Assembly: GCF_000017805.1 (NCBI RefSeq) | Contig: NC_009767.1 | Coordinates: 3,472,001 to 3,536,000 of the forward strand | Length of the DNA stretch: 64,000 nucleotides | From: Roseiflexus castenholzii DSM 13941 | GTDB lineage: Bacteria > Chloroflexota > Chloroflexia > Chloroflexales > Roseiflexaceae | Direction of reading: 5' to 3' | Shown: one piece after another, positions 24,571 through 33,038 of the stretch | Layout of the letters: every line of letters begins with the position of its first letter | Numbering within the stretch: position 1 is the stretch's first letter | The notes under the pieces: generated by a model | The model's database searches: none | The model's input: the letters and a program-made list of their open reading frames with translations, nothing else | Told to the model about the DNA's origin: nothing | Translations under genes and position numbers: made by a program

Positions 24571-26076
24571 CTACGGTTGACCAATGGCGACCGAGGCGGT
24601 CATATTCCAGCGCAGGCGCGTATCGTGCTGGTTGGGGGCAATGATCACGCGATAGGTAATATCCCCCTGGCGGTTCTCGCCAAGTTCGCGGATGCGCGTC
24701 ACGCGCCCCTGCATTTCGACGCCGGGCAGTGCGTCGAATGTGATGGTTGCCAACGCATCAGGCTGTACCTTGACGATACTCAGTTCGGTCAGGTCGGTCG
24801 TTTCGATCTGCCATGCTGATGGATCGCCGATGGTGATCAGCGCCGTGCCGGGAGTCACATATTCGCCAGGCTTAATATTGACCGCAGCAACCAGTCCACC
24901 GAACGGCGCGCGCAGGGTCATTTCGTCGAGTTGTGTCCGCGCAGCAAGGAGCGCAGCAGTAGCGCGACGCACCTCGGCTTCCGCCTCGGCGATCTGAGCG
25001 GTTGTCGGTCCGGCTTTCAGGCGCGCCAGATTTGCCTGTGCTTCCGCCAGCGCAGCCTCAGCGACTGCAATCGCCCCGCTGCGTTCTTCGCCACGGAGTT
25101 TGTCGAGGCGCGCCTGTGCATCGGCCACTTCGGCGCGCGCTGCAGCGAGTTCGTCGTTGTTCGTACTGCGCAGCACACGGTCGTATGCCGCCTGCGCTTC
25201 GATGACGCGCTGCTCGGCGGCGCTGACGCCGACCGCCTCTGCCTGGCGAGCCGCGTCGTATGCCACACGCGCCTGCTCGACACTGCTCTCGGCGCTGCGC
25301 AGCGCCGTTTCTGCCTGCACGAACGCATCGAGGAACTTGCGCTTCTCGGCTTCGTTCAAGCCGTACCCCAGTGTTGGGTGCCGACCATCGGACTGGACGG
25401 CATCCCACTCACTCCTGGCGACCACCCAGGCTGACTGGGCACGTGTGAGCGCGTCAACCGCCTGGTCCATCCGCAGGCGGGCATCGGTCTTGGCAGCCGA
25501 GAGTCGCGCCTTTTCGGCTTCGAGCGTCGCGCGCGCTTCGTCGAGGCGCGCTTTTGCCTGAATGACTTCAGGGCGATCATCGGCGCGTTCGAGTTCCGCC
25601 AGCCGCGCGTGCGCCTGCTGGAGACGCGCTTCAGCAGCCAGGATGTCGCGATCGGTCACGCTGCCGCGCACCTGCTGCACCTGCGCTTCGGCACGCCGAA
25701 CCTGTGCTTCGGCAGCCATCAGTTCTTCTTCGCTCGATCCCGCCTTCAGGCGCGCCAGCGCCGCCTCGGCGCGCGCCTTGTCGGCTTCCGCCTGCGCCAC
25801 CAGCGCCTCCTGGCGGCGGGTATCGAGCCGGAGGAGCGCCTGTTGCGACTGCACTATATCGCCTTCTGCTACGAGCACTTCCGCCACGACGCCATTGCTG
25901 TTCATTGCCAGTGCAGCACTGCGCATCGGCACGACACGCCCTTCGGCAACCACGCGTTCATCGGCGCGCACTGGCGGAATGGGGGTAGGTTGAGCAGTGT
26001 TCGCCTGCCCGCCGCAGGCAGTCAACATAAGCAGCGCCGCCGCCACAGCGGTGTTCTTAATGGAAAACCGGAACAT
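24571..26076 (-). CDS. HlyD/RND-type membrane fusion lipoprotein with long coiled coil
   Basis: 501 residues. A lipoprotein signal ends in LMLTAC at Cys21. The first biotinyl-lipoyl half is VLVAEGDIVQSQQALLRLDT, then about 270 residues of coiled coil (EAQVRRAEAQVQQVRG and similar), then the second half LRAPFGGLVAAVNIKPGEYV. The C-terminal beta-barrel has AWQIETTDLTELSIVKVQP. This is the periplasm-side adaptor of an ABC exporter of the MacA/DevB kind. It follows the ABC-cNBD gene by 39 bases and probably works with it. No FtsX-type permease is present in the cluster, which is unusual. Confidence 0.9.
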   Translation of the reverse strand: MFRFSIKNTAVAAALLMLTACGGQANTAQPTPIPPVRADERVVAEGRVVPMRSAALAMNSNGVVAEVLVAEGDIVQSQQALLRLDTRRQEALVAQAEADKARAEAALARLKAGSSEEELMAAEAQVRRAEAQVQQVRGSVTDRDILAAEARLQQAHARLAELERADDRPEVIQAKARLDEARATLEAEKARLSAAKTDARLRMDQAVDALTRAQSAWVVARSEWDAVQSDGRHPTLGYGLNEAEKRKFLDAFVQAETALRSAESSVEQARVAYDAARQAEAVGVSAAEQRVIEAQAAYDRVLRSTNNDELAAARAEVADAQARLDKLRGEERSGAIAVAEAALAEAQANLARLKAGPTTAQIAEAEAEVRRATAALLAARTQLDEMTLRAPFGGLVAAVNIKPGEYVTPGTALITIGDPSAWQIETTDLTELSIVKVQPDALATITFDALPGVEMQGRVTRIRELGENRQGDITYRVIIAPNQHDTRLRWNMTASVAIGQP

Positions 26077-26115
26077 GCGCCTGCCTCACTCTCTTTGAGA
26101 CGCATACCAGGAAAC

Positions 26116-27282
26116 CTACAACGCGCTGGCTTCTGCCGCGCGAGTGTGAGCATCACGTTCGTGTGCAACCCGATCAATGACGTGGCGAGTCGTTTCCGAC
26201 TCTGCCAGCAACGTGTGAAACTCCTGTCGGTCGAGCACGGCGACTTCGCAGCCGGTGACAAAACTGGCGCGCACACTGGCAGTGCGACACCCTTCGCGCA
26301 GCAGCCCGATTTCACCAAAGTAGGCGCCACTGCTCAAGTGGTTGACGATGATCTCGCCGCCGTCAGGATGATCGATGAAGACCTCGACCTCGCCTTTGGT
26401 GATGATATAGAAGTTGTCGGCGGGTTCGCCCTGTTTGAGAATAATGGCGCCAGGGGCATAGGTGTGAGTTTCAGCGTGACGCATGACCCATCCCAACTGG
26501 TCGAGTGTTAGAGTGGAAAGCGCCTGCGCGACATACTCGTTAACAATCCGTCCATCGGCAAGAATGACCGCCCGACTGACCCGCCGCGCCATGTCGCTGT
26601 CGTGGGTGACCATCAGAATGGTTTTGCCCTGATCGACCAGACGCTCGAACAGGGCAAACACCTGTTGCGCCGTCTTTGAGTCGAGGTTGCCGGTTGGCTC
26701 ATCAGCAAGAATGATCGGCGGATTGTTGGCAAGGGCGCGGGCAATGGCAACGCGCTGCTGTTGACCGCCAGAGATAGCGGCGGGAAGTTTGTGCGCCTGA
26801 TCGGCCATGCCAACCTGATCGAGCAGCATCATTGCCCGTTCGTGCCGTTCGCGCGGCGTAAACATGGCGCAGAAGTCCATCGGCAGCATAACGTTTTCGA
26901 CCAACGAGAGCGCCGGGAGCAACTGGAAGAATTGAAAGACGATGCCGACGTTGCGCCCGCGCCAGACGGCCATTTCGCTCTCGTTCAGGGTATGGACGGC
27001 GGTATCGCCAATGAACACCTCGCCCGATGTTGGTCGGTCGATGCCAGAGATCATGTTCATAAGCGTCGATTTGCCGCTGCCCGACTTGCCGATAATCGCC
27101 ACAAACTCGCCGCGATCCACGTTGAGTGTGATCGAATCGAGTGCGGTGAAGGGTCCTGCTGCTGTTTCGAAGGTCTTGCTAACGTTGCGCAGTTCGATGA
27201 GGGTTGTGTTGCCGTTCCGGTATGCACCCTCAACATGTGCAGCAACAGTTGCTGTTGTACGCTGGAACCAGCCTTTGAACAC
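26116..27282 (-). CDS. ABC ATPase (MacB/LolD type) fused to a cyclic-nucleotide-binding domain
   Basis: 388 residues. Residues of about 28-250 are a MacB/LolD-like ATPase: Walker A GKSGSGKST, signature ISGGQQQRVAIARAL, Walker B ILADEPTGNLD, H-loop MVTHDSD. Residues of about 265-375 are a cNMP-binding beta-roll: GAIILKQGEPADNFYIITKG and GAYFGEIGLLREGCRTASVR. The latter matches the phosphate-binding cassette (family FGE(I/L)ALL...RxAxV/S), with the key FGE kept; the Arg is within RTASVR. Thus the transporter could respond to cAMP or cGMP. It begins at GTG 27282, seven bases after AAGGAG. It is upstream of the fusion lipoprotein. Confidence 0.92.
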   Translation of the reverse strand: MFKGWFQRTTATVAAHVEGAYRNGNTTLIELRNVSKTFETAAGPFTALDSITLNVDRGEFVAIIGKSGSGKSTLMNMISGIDRPTSGEVFIGDTAVHTLNESEMAVWRGRNVGIVFQFFQLLPALSLVENVMLPMDFCAMFTPRERHERAMMLLDQVGMADQAHKLPAAISGGQQQRVAIARALANNPPIILADEPTGNLDSKTAQQVFALFERLVDQGKTILMVTHDSDMARRVSRAVILADGRIVNEYVAQALSTLTLDQLGWVMRHAETHTYAPGAIILKQGEPADNFYIITKGEVEVFIDHPDGGEIIVNHLSSGAYFGEIGLLREGCRTASVRASFVTGCEVAVLDRQEFHTLLAESETTRHVIDRVAHERDAHTRAAEASAL

Positions 27283-27514
27283 AATCCGCTCCTTCCGTCA
27301 TTACGCAGCCAGCGCGCGGCGATACGCCCGCTGAGACCTCCTCCGTCTTGTTTGACGCAGGAAAGTGTCAACTGTTGCACGTTTTCGCGTTTCCAACAAC
27401 AGTATAGCGACGATCAACGCGGTTCAAGAGTGACGAACGGAGGATTGTGCGGGTGAATAGTGAGGGTAAGGTATCGGTCGAAGGTCATACGCCGTTTGGA
27501 AGAGAGCGAAGGCG

Positions 27515-28756
27515 TTATGCCTGCCCAAACGCAGCACGACGCAGCAGGGCGTGTTCTGCGCCAGCCGCCGCGATCAGGGTGCGCCGCACGCTGCCCGGCA
27601 CGCGCACGAACAGTCGCAGCATGGTGCGCGCCAGTTCCGCAGTGCTCAGCGTATCCGACAGATACCCCGTCCATTCGTGGCGCGGCAGGCTGAAGAACGA
27701 CTCGAAGAATGCCTGGATCGTTGCGCTATTACAGCGCATCAGGCTTGCCAGACCGAACAGGTACAACTGTCGCCGCCGCAACCGCGCCGGAGACCAGAGC
27801 GTTTGCCACCCGGCGCGCGCCGCGCTGAGCGGTGTTGCGCCGGCTGCGCCAAGCGCCTGCGCAATCGCCTGCGCCACTTCAGGAGCGCGACGCAACGCCT
27901 TACCGACCATGTAGCCCGATGGCGGATGCACCATGCTTGCCGCGCCGCCAAATCCCATCAGCGGCTGATCGAGGTATGGCAATGGATTGTTCATCGGGAA
28001 AAGACAGCGCTCGATATGCGCCACCCGGCGCACCGCTACACCACAGGAATCCAATCGACGGCGCAGCCGCCGTTCAAGGGTCGAGAGGGGCACGCCGGGA
28101 ACATGCGCCAGCGACGTTTCTTCCACAAAGAACTGCCCGCCACCCAGATCCATCGCGTACAGAAAAGTCGGCGGCTCGTGCTGTTCTTCCGGCGCCAGGT
28201 GATCGGCGCGGTAATCCATCAGCACCATATGACCAGGTTGCACCGGCGGCGCCGAAAACTCACCGACGATGCCATACGCCGCCTGGCGCGCCACCCGCAG
28301 TGCAACTGGACGGCGGAGCAGCGCCGGCGAGTGCCCGCTGGCGTCCACCACCAACCGTGCCGCGAACACCCGACCATCGCGGGTGCTCACCCGCGAGTGC
28401 GACACCCGATGCTCGACGGCAGCAGCGACGCCGGTATGCCAGACGACCCCGCCGCGCTCGCCGCGTTCGAGCAAATGCTGCTGTAACCGACGGTTGTCGA
28501 ACAGTCCATACTCCCGCCGGAGTGGAATCGTCCGGCGCGCAGCATACACCACGACATCCGACCAGCAACAGCCCACGGTGGCGAGCAATTCCGGCGACGG
28601 CAGTTCATCGAGCCATACGCCATAGGTATTCTGCCACGGCTTCGTTGGCGCCGTCGCCGATAGCCCCACGACGCGCAGACCGGCGTCGCTCAACGCCGAT
28701 GCAATTGCCAGCCCGGTCGGACCGGCGCCCACAACCAGCACATCTTCCACGGTCAA
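27515..28756 (-). CDS. crtL: Lycopene cyclase, CrtL type
   Basis: 413 residues. The FAD/NAD(P) fold starts VLVVGAGPTGLAIASALSDA. CrtL-specific motifs follow: PWQNTYGVWLDEL, FLYAMDLGGGQFFVEETSLA (family FLYAMPF...FLEETSL) and FGGAASMVHPPSGYMV. This enzyme closes one or both ends of lycopene to beta rings, giving gamma- or beta-carotene. A gamma-carotene product would fit the carotenoids of Roseiflexus-type phototrophs, but the sequence alone does not give mono- or bicyclase activity. Its ATG overlaps the aminopeptidase stop by four bases, tying it to a non-carotenoid operon. Confidence 0.88.
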   Translation of the reverse strand: MTVEDVLVVGAGPTGLAIASALSDAGLRVVGLSATAPTKPWQNTYGVWLDELPSPELLATVGCCWSDVVVYAARRTIPLRREYGLFDNRRLQQHLLERGERGGVVWHTGVAAAVEHRVSHSRVSTRDGRVFAARLVVDASGHSPALLRRPVALRVARQAAYGIVGEFSAPPVQPGHMVLMDYRADHLAPEEQHEPPTFLYAMDLGGGQFFVEETSLAHVPGVPLSTLERRLRRRLDSCGVAVRRVAHIERCLFPMNNPLPYLDQPLMGFGGAASMVHPPSGYMVGKALRRAPEVAQAIAQALGAAGATPLSAARAGWQTLWSPARLRRRQLYLFGLASLMRCNSATIQAFFESFFSLPRHEWTGYLSDTLSTAELARTMLRLFVRVPGSVRRTLIAAAGAEHALLRRAAFGQA

Positions 28757-29853
28757 ATCAGAAACTTCCCTTCTTTGTAGATCAATCGTCCGTCGGCGTA
28801 TGCTTCACCCTGACGCATATCGCAGATCATATCCCAGTGGAGCGCCGATGTATTGCGCGAACCGGTCTCCGGGTAGCCGGCGCCGAGCGCCAGGTGCACC
28901 GTGCCGCCGATCTTTTCGTCGAACAGAATATTGCGACTGAAGCGCGTGATGTCGTAGTTTGTCCCGAACGCAACCTCGCCCAACCGCCGTGCTCCTTCGT
29001 CCATAGCGAGCAGCGAGTGCAGCAGGTCTTCGCCCTTGGCGGCTGTCGCCTTCACAACCTTACCATCCTCGAACCACAAACGGATGTCTTCGACTTCGCG
29101 TCCAGCATAGATCGCCGGGAAGGTGTAGCGAATGTACCCCTCGGTTGCCGTTTCATCGCAACTGGAGAAGACCTCACCATCGGGGAAATTCCGATCGCCG
29201 GCGCAGTTGATCCAGGTGCGCCCGGCGACCCGGTAGGTCAGGTCGGTATCCGGCGCAACCAGGCGAATGACGCTGCACGTGTTTAAGAAATCGGCGATCT
29301 GCTGTTGTTCCTCCAGCGTTCTACGCCATTCAGCGACCGGATCGTTATAGTGGAGTTTGCAGGCGCGGTAGACAAACTCCTCAAAATCGCTCAGCGACAT
29401 ATCGGCGTCCTGTGCGGCGGCGTTGGTCGGGAAGAGCGTCACGCACCAGTTGAGCGTTCCTTCGGCGGAGCGCTGCATCACACGCTTCTGGAGGTCACTC
29501 AATGCCTGGCGACGCAGTGCAACCTTGCGCGGATCGATCCCGGACAGCGCACGGGTATTCTCACTCGCCATAATGCGAATGGTTGCGTTGATCTCTTCAA
29601 TCTCCTGGCGCATCATCGGTGAGACGTACCCGATCTGCGCATCGGAGCCGTGGCGCAGAAGCAGTTCATCGGTCTCTTCAAGGGTCATCGCCAGATACGG
29701 GTTGGCGCCCGCCAGCAACGCTTCTTTGTACAACGCGCGCACCAGTGGCGCGGCGGCAGGCGGCGCAATAATGCGAAACAGATCGCCTGGCTTGAGTGCC
29801 AGCGAATAGCGCACCAGCACTTGCGCCATTTTTTCGACATAGGGATCAGCCAT
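28753..29853 (-). CDS. Aminopeptidase, M29 family (aminopeptidase T/AmpS)
   Basis: 366 residues, the usual length. Metal ligands expected in M29 can be seen: Glu in NFPDGEVF, Glu in LGEVAFGTN, His in GTVHLALG, His and Asp in SALHWDMICD. TNCNWC-type thermophile signatures are less clear. The enzyme removes N-terminal residues from peptides using two metal ions and is cytoplasmic. ATG 29853 overlaps the YvcK-like gene by eight bases, and its stop overlaps crtL. This suggests tight co-translation of three unlike functions. Confidence 0.93.
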   Translation of the reverse strand: MADPYVEKMAQVLVRYSLALKPGDLFRIIAPPAAAPLVRALYKEALLAGANPYLAMTLEETDELLLRHGSDAQIGYVSPMMRQEIEEINATIRIMASENTRALSGIDPRKVALRRQALSDLQKRVMQRSAEGTLNWCVTLFPTNAAAQDADMSLSDFEEFVYRACKLHYNDPVAEWRRTLEEQQQIADFLNTCSVIRLVAPDTDLTYRVAGRTWINCAGDRNFPDGEVFSSCDETATEGYIRYTFPAIYAGREVEDIRLWFEDGKVVKATAAKGEDLLHSLLAMDEGARRLGEVAFGTNYDITRFSRNILFDEKIGGTVHLALGAGYPETGSRNTSALHWDMICDMRQGEAYADGRLIYKEGKFLI

Positions 29854-30871
29854 GATGGTTACCTTTCATGATGACAATCTCATAGAGCGCTGCGCGTAGC
29901 GCTTCAGCATCATACTGAATCGTATCCTGCTTGTTCCACAGCGCGCGTCGCGGTCCCACTGCTTCGGTCAGTTCACGCACCAGCGGCGTCACGCCAAGCG
30001 CCTGGATAGCGACAATTTCGTCATCGTCGGGGCGCAGCAGGTGCAGCCCCTCTTCCGCATACGAACGAATCGCCGCCGGATCGGGGTCGCTGCGATTGAT
30101 CAGCGCCACATCGAGCGTACCTTGACCCAGCGCCTCGACGATCCGCTGCACATGGTCGATGCAACGATAGCCATCCGTCTGTCCCGGTTGCGTCGTTGAG
30201 TTGCAGATATATGCCACCGTTCCGCGGCAATCGGCGAGCGCCTCTGCGATGCCAGCGAACTGGACGCAGGCAAGCACCGACGTCCAGAGACTTCCCGGAC
30301 CGAGCGTCACCAGGTCGGCGTTGCGGATCGCGTCGAGCGCCGGGGAATAGGCATCCGCCGGTTCGCGCAGGAACAGGCGCGCAATCGGAGGTTTGCCAAG
30401 CGCGCGCACCTCGAACTCCCCCTCGACCCGCGTGCCATCAATGAGTTCCGCACAGAGCGTCGCGTTGGCGACGCTTACCGGCAACACCCGCACCGTTGTG
30501 GCGGCGAGGCGCGCTGTATGCTCGATAGCAGTTGCGAAATCGCCGGTCACACGAGTCAGTGCGGCGATCAACAGGTTGCCGAACGCCATCCCTTCCAGCG
30601 CGGGGATTCCTGCACCATCGAAGCGATGATTCAGCGTCTCCGCCATTACCTGATCGCCGGCGAACGCCGCAATGGTCGCGCGCAGGTCGCCGGGAGCGGG
30701 CATTGTGCCGATCTTCCGCGCCAGCCCGGTCGAGCGTCCGGTGTCGGTCACAGCGATCACTGCCGTGCGCGATGCAGCGAATGGCGTAACGGCACGCAAC
30801 ACATGGACAGCGCCGCCGCCGCCGCCAAGAGCGACCACGTGGATATGCCGATCGTGCGCTTGGCGATCCAT
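29846..30871 (-). CDS. YvcK/CofD-like protein (gluconeogenesis factor family)
   Basis: 341 residues. The N-terminal Rossmann motif is VVALGGGGGAVHVLRAV and the next loop TDTGRSTGLARKIG, aligning with the IGGGTG and DDGGSSGRLR regions of YvcK. Later motifs ALEGMAFGNLLIAAL (family G.H..GN..L), LVTLGPGSLWTSVLAC and AYICNSTTQPGQTDGY are typical. YvcK binds UDP-GlcNAc and helps cell-wall metabolism and growth on gluconeogenic carbon. The glycine loop differs from the usual, so it may have diverged. A TATAAT box lies about 60 bases upstream. A second family member is at 35541-36731. Confidence 0.85.
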   Translation of the reverse strand: MDRQAHDRHIHVVALGGGGGAVHVLRAVTPFAASRTAVIAVTDTGRSTGLARKIGTMPAPGDLRATIAAFAGDQVMAETLNHRFDGAGIPALEGMAFGNLLIAALTRVTGDFATAIEHTARLAATTVRVLPVSVANATLCAELIDGTRVEGEFEVRALGKPPIARLFLREPADAYSPALDAIRNADLVTLGPGSLWTSVLACVQFAGIAEALADCRGTVAYICNSTTQPGQTDGYRCIDHVQRIVEALGQGTLDVALINRSDPDPAAIRSYAEEGLHLLRPDDDEIVAIQALGVTPLVRELTEAVGPRRALWNKQDTIQYDAEALRAALYEIVIMKGNHHG

Positions 30872-30932
30872 CGTCGAGACCTGATCCAGTCCCGGTCAGG
30901 TTACGTGAACGCGGAAATGAGACACACCCGGT

Positions 30933-30938
30933 ATTATA
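30933..30938 (-). promoter_or_regulatory. -10 box for the yvcK-like/aminopeptidase/crtL operon
   Basis: TATAAT on the minus strand in GGTATAATACC, about 62 bases before the ATG at 30871. No good -35 is found. The rest of 30872-31142 shows no gene. Confidence 0.45.
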
Positions 30939-31142
30939 CCAGTTTCGAGGAAGGGTTGAGACGAGAGGCAAGAGGCGCGCGGGTAGCGCCATTGCACCGC
31001 AACGGCGCACCATCACGGACAGTAGAGGGGCGAACGATCGAAGGTTGTCCATGAACATAGCGCCATCCGCGCCGCCCTGCCATATTCCGACCATGCACCC
31101 TCAACGCGTCGGCGACGGTCACCTCCGCCGCGCAACCTGCGT

Positions 31143-31523
31143 TCACCTCTTCAACACCTCCTGCGGCGAACGCGCAATCGTGATTGATTCCATCTGTAGC
31201 CCGAGGGACGTGATCGTCTGTGCCATTGCCGGAGAGATACCGGTGATCGCCGCCTGGCACCCGATCAACTCGAGCGCCTGCGCCGTCCGGATCAGGCTTT
31301 GCGCCACCAGCGTGTCGAATGCCGGAACGCCGGCTACATCGATGATCATCAGCGGGATGGCGTCTTCCCCAAGCGCCTTATAATCCGACCACCTGGCGCC
31401 GATCAGCGTCACAAACCCGACAACCGCCAGAACCCACAGCAGTCGGTTCAGAAGACGAAGACGCCAGTGATAGAGCAATTGTGCATCAGGAGAAGGCAAC
31501 CCAACCGAGAACACACGACTCAT
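31143..31523 (-). CDS. Truncated STAS protein with one membrane segment
   Basis: 126 residues from ATG 31523, preceded by GGGGGAG. It has one hydrophobic helix (LLNRLLWVLAVVGFVTLIG) and then runs directly into the second half of a STAS domain (LMIIDVAGVPAFDTLVAQSL, then ELIGCQAAITGISP). The first strand of the STAS domain (the ITIxxGVLLAPVVG part of its paralogues) and the coiled coil are missing. This looks like an internal deletion of an RsbR-like gene such as 31797-32822 or 416-1360. It may be a decaying gene or an anti-anti-sigma-like short form. Confidence 0.65.
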   Translation of the reverse strand: MSRVFSVGLPSPDAQLLYHWRLRLLNRLLWVLAVVGFVTLIGARWSDYKALGEDAIPLMIIDVAGVPAFDTLVAQSLIRTAQALELIGCQAAITGISPAMAQTITSLGLQMESITIARSPQEVLKR

Positions 31524-31546
31524 CACTCCCCCTCTCGATAGTCCAG

Positions 31547-31795
31547 GCAGGTCACAGCCCGGCCCCAACCGTCGGCGTATCGCGCCGGTTCCCTGCGTCC
31601 AGGCGGAGACCACCGACCGGGCAGGTCACAGCCCGGCCCCAACCGTCGGCGTATCGCGCCGGTTCCCTGCGTCCAGGCGGAGACCACCGACCGGGCAGGT
31701 CACAGCCCGGCCCCAACGTCTGGCGTGTCGCGCCGGTTCCCCGCGTCCAGAGGAGGGCCGCCGACCGGGCAGGTCGCCAACCTGCCCCTACGGAC
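31547..31795 (+). repeat. 74-bp tandem repeat
   Basis: Units start at 31547, 31621 and 31695, with a fourth degraded from 31769. Each reads GCAGGTCACAGCCCGGCCCC, then AACCGTCGGCGTATCGCGCC and on. It lies between the truncated STAS gene and its full-length paralogue, filling the gap. Confidence 0.85.
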
Positions 31796-31796
31796 C

Positions 31797-32822
31797 CTAC
31801 GGTCTGACGCCCAGAACCAGGAGCGCCTCCTGCGGATCACGCACAGTTGACATCTCGTTCAGACTCACACCCAGATGGCTCAGGGTCATGGCGGTTTCGG
31901 CGGTGATGCCGGTCAGCACGACCCGACTGCCGAGCAATCGGAGGGACTGCGCCGTGCGGATCAACAACTGCGCTACCATGGTATCGACAGTCGGCACCCC
32001 GGCAATGTCGATGATTACCGCATTCGCGCGATGCGTATGAACGGCGTTGAGCAGGCGCTGCGTGAGTTGCTCAGCGCGTCGGCTATCCAGGCGACCAACG
32101 ACCGGCGCCAGCAACACCCCCTCGCCAATAGTAATGACCGGCGTCTCCAGCACGCTCACCAGATCGAGCAACTGTTTTTGTTCAGCATACTGCTGCTCGA
32201 TGGTGCGCTGCGCCTCTTCCGCCTGCCGCCGCGCCGCTTCCGCCTCTGCGGCGCGGTTATCCGCCATCGCAACAGCCTGATCGGAAATGGCGAGCAACCG
32301 GTCGCTCAGCAGCCAGATGATGACCAGCAGCGTGACCATCCCTATACCGCTGATGAGCGGCAATGCATCGCCAATAACAACGCGATCAACCTGAGACCGT
32401 GGCGCAAGACTTGCAAGAAATGCTGCCACGACAATGCTGCCCCCCACGATCACCAACGTTGATGGACGGTGACGCCCCAGACAAATCAGAACGAGTGGAA
32501 CCAGCAGGAATGGCAACGCCACGAGCGTTTGCTCAGGCAACAGGAACACGCTCGAAACCACAGCGCCATCGATACCGACCGCAAGCGGGATGACTGCCTG
32601 CCATAGCACAAAGCGCTCCAGCAGCGCCAGAGTTGCAAGACTTCCTCCAAGCCCCAACGCGATGATGCCGAGATAGGGCGCAAAGCCGGCAATGTTCCCG
32701 GTACTCATCATCAGAATGCTGACAAGAAGAAACGAAGTGCAACCACTTATGACGAGCGCAAGAGCGATAATCTGGATCAACCGCCGACGAGCACTGAGAA
32801 CAAACGCCGAGCCAGACGTCAT
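31797..32822 (-). CDS. Membrane-anchored STAS domain protein (RsbR-like)
   Basis: 341 residues. About six hydrophobic segments (1-180), a coiled coil (about 185-220, AAEAEAARRQAEEAQRT), and a STAS domain (about 225-335) with LETPVITIGEGVLLAPVVGR and IIDIAGVPTVDTMVAQ. The Thr in TVDTM is at the position usually phosphorylated in RsbR-type proteins. It probably relays a membrane signal into a partner-switching pathway. The ribosome site is GGAGAGAGG. It is divergent from the terpene synthase gene. The coiled-coil-plus-STAS end is close to that of the protein at 416-1360. Confidence 0.85.
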   Translation of the reverse strand: MTSGSAFVLSARRRLIQIIALALVISGCTSFLLVSILMMSTGNIAGFAPYLGIIALGLGGSLATLALLERFVLWQAVIPLAVGIDGAVVSSVFLLPEQTLVALPFLLVPLVLICLGRHRPSTLVIVGGSIVVAAFLASLAPRSQVDRVVIGDALPLISGIGMVTLLVIIWLLSDRLLAISDQAVAMADNRAAEAEAARRQAEEAQRTIEQQYAEQKQLLDLVSVLETPVITIGEGVLLAPVVGRLDSRRAEQLTQRLLNAVHTHRANAVIIDIAGVPTVDTMVAQLLIRTAQSLRLLGSRVVLTGITAETAMTLSHLGVSLNEMSTVRDPQEALLVLGVRP

Positions 32823-32979
32823 GATGTTCCTCTCTCCAGGTGACTATATACATGAATCCACTTCTATTATGCCTCAAACAGAGGGTAAGATGATCTCACT
32901 CTCTGTTCAAAATAGTGAACATTTCGCAATACTGTTTTCGGGGAGCATTGATATTGTATAAATATAAATAAGATATAGT

Positions 32980-32996
32980 GAGACGGGTATCGTCTC
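32980..32996 (+). promoter_or_regulatory. Inverted repeat in the terpene synthase leader
   Basis: GAGACG (32980-32985) and CGTCTC (32991-32996) are perfect inverted arms around GGTAT. Just upstream, TTGATA (32948) and an AT-rich stretch (TATAAATATAAATAAGAT) look like a promoter. The palindrome could be an operator or a leader hairpin. Confidence 0.35.
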
Positions 32997-33038
32997 CGTC
33001 CTATACAGCATTCGGACCTTACTGTCCAGGAGACTTCC

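Noticed and set aside
27832..29286. 484-aa plus-strand frame opposite crtL and the aminopeptidase
   Set aside because: It spans two real minus-strand genes and has no recognisable domain.
31547..31795. Possible CRISPR array
   Set aside because: Direct 74-base tandem copies without spacers and no cas genes in the window.
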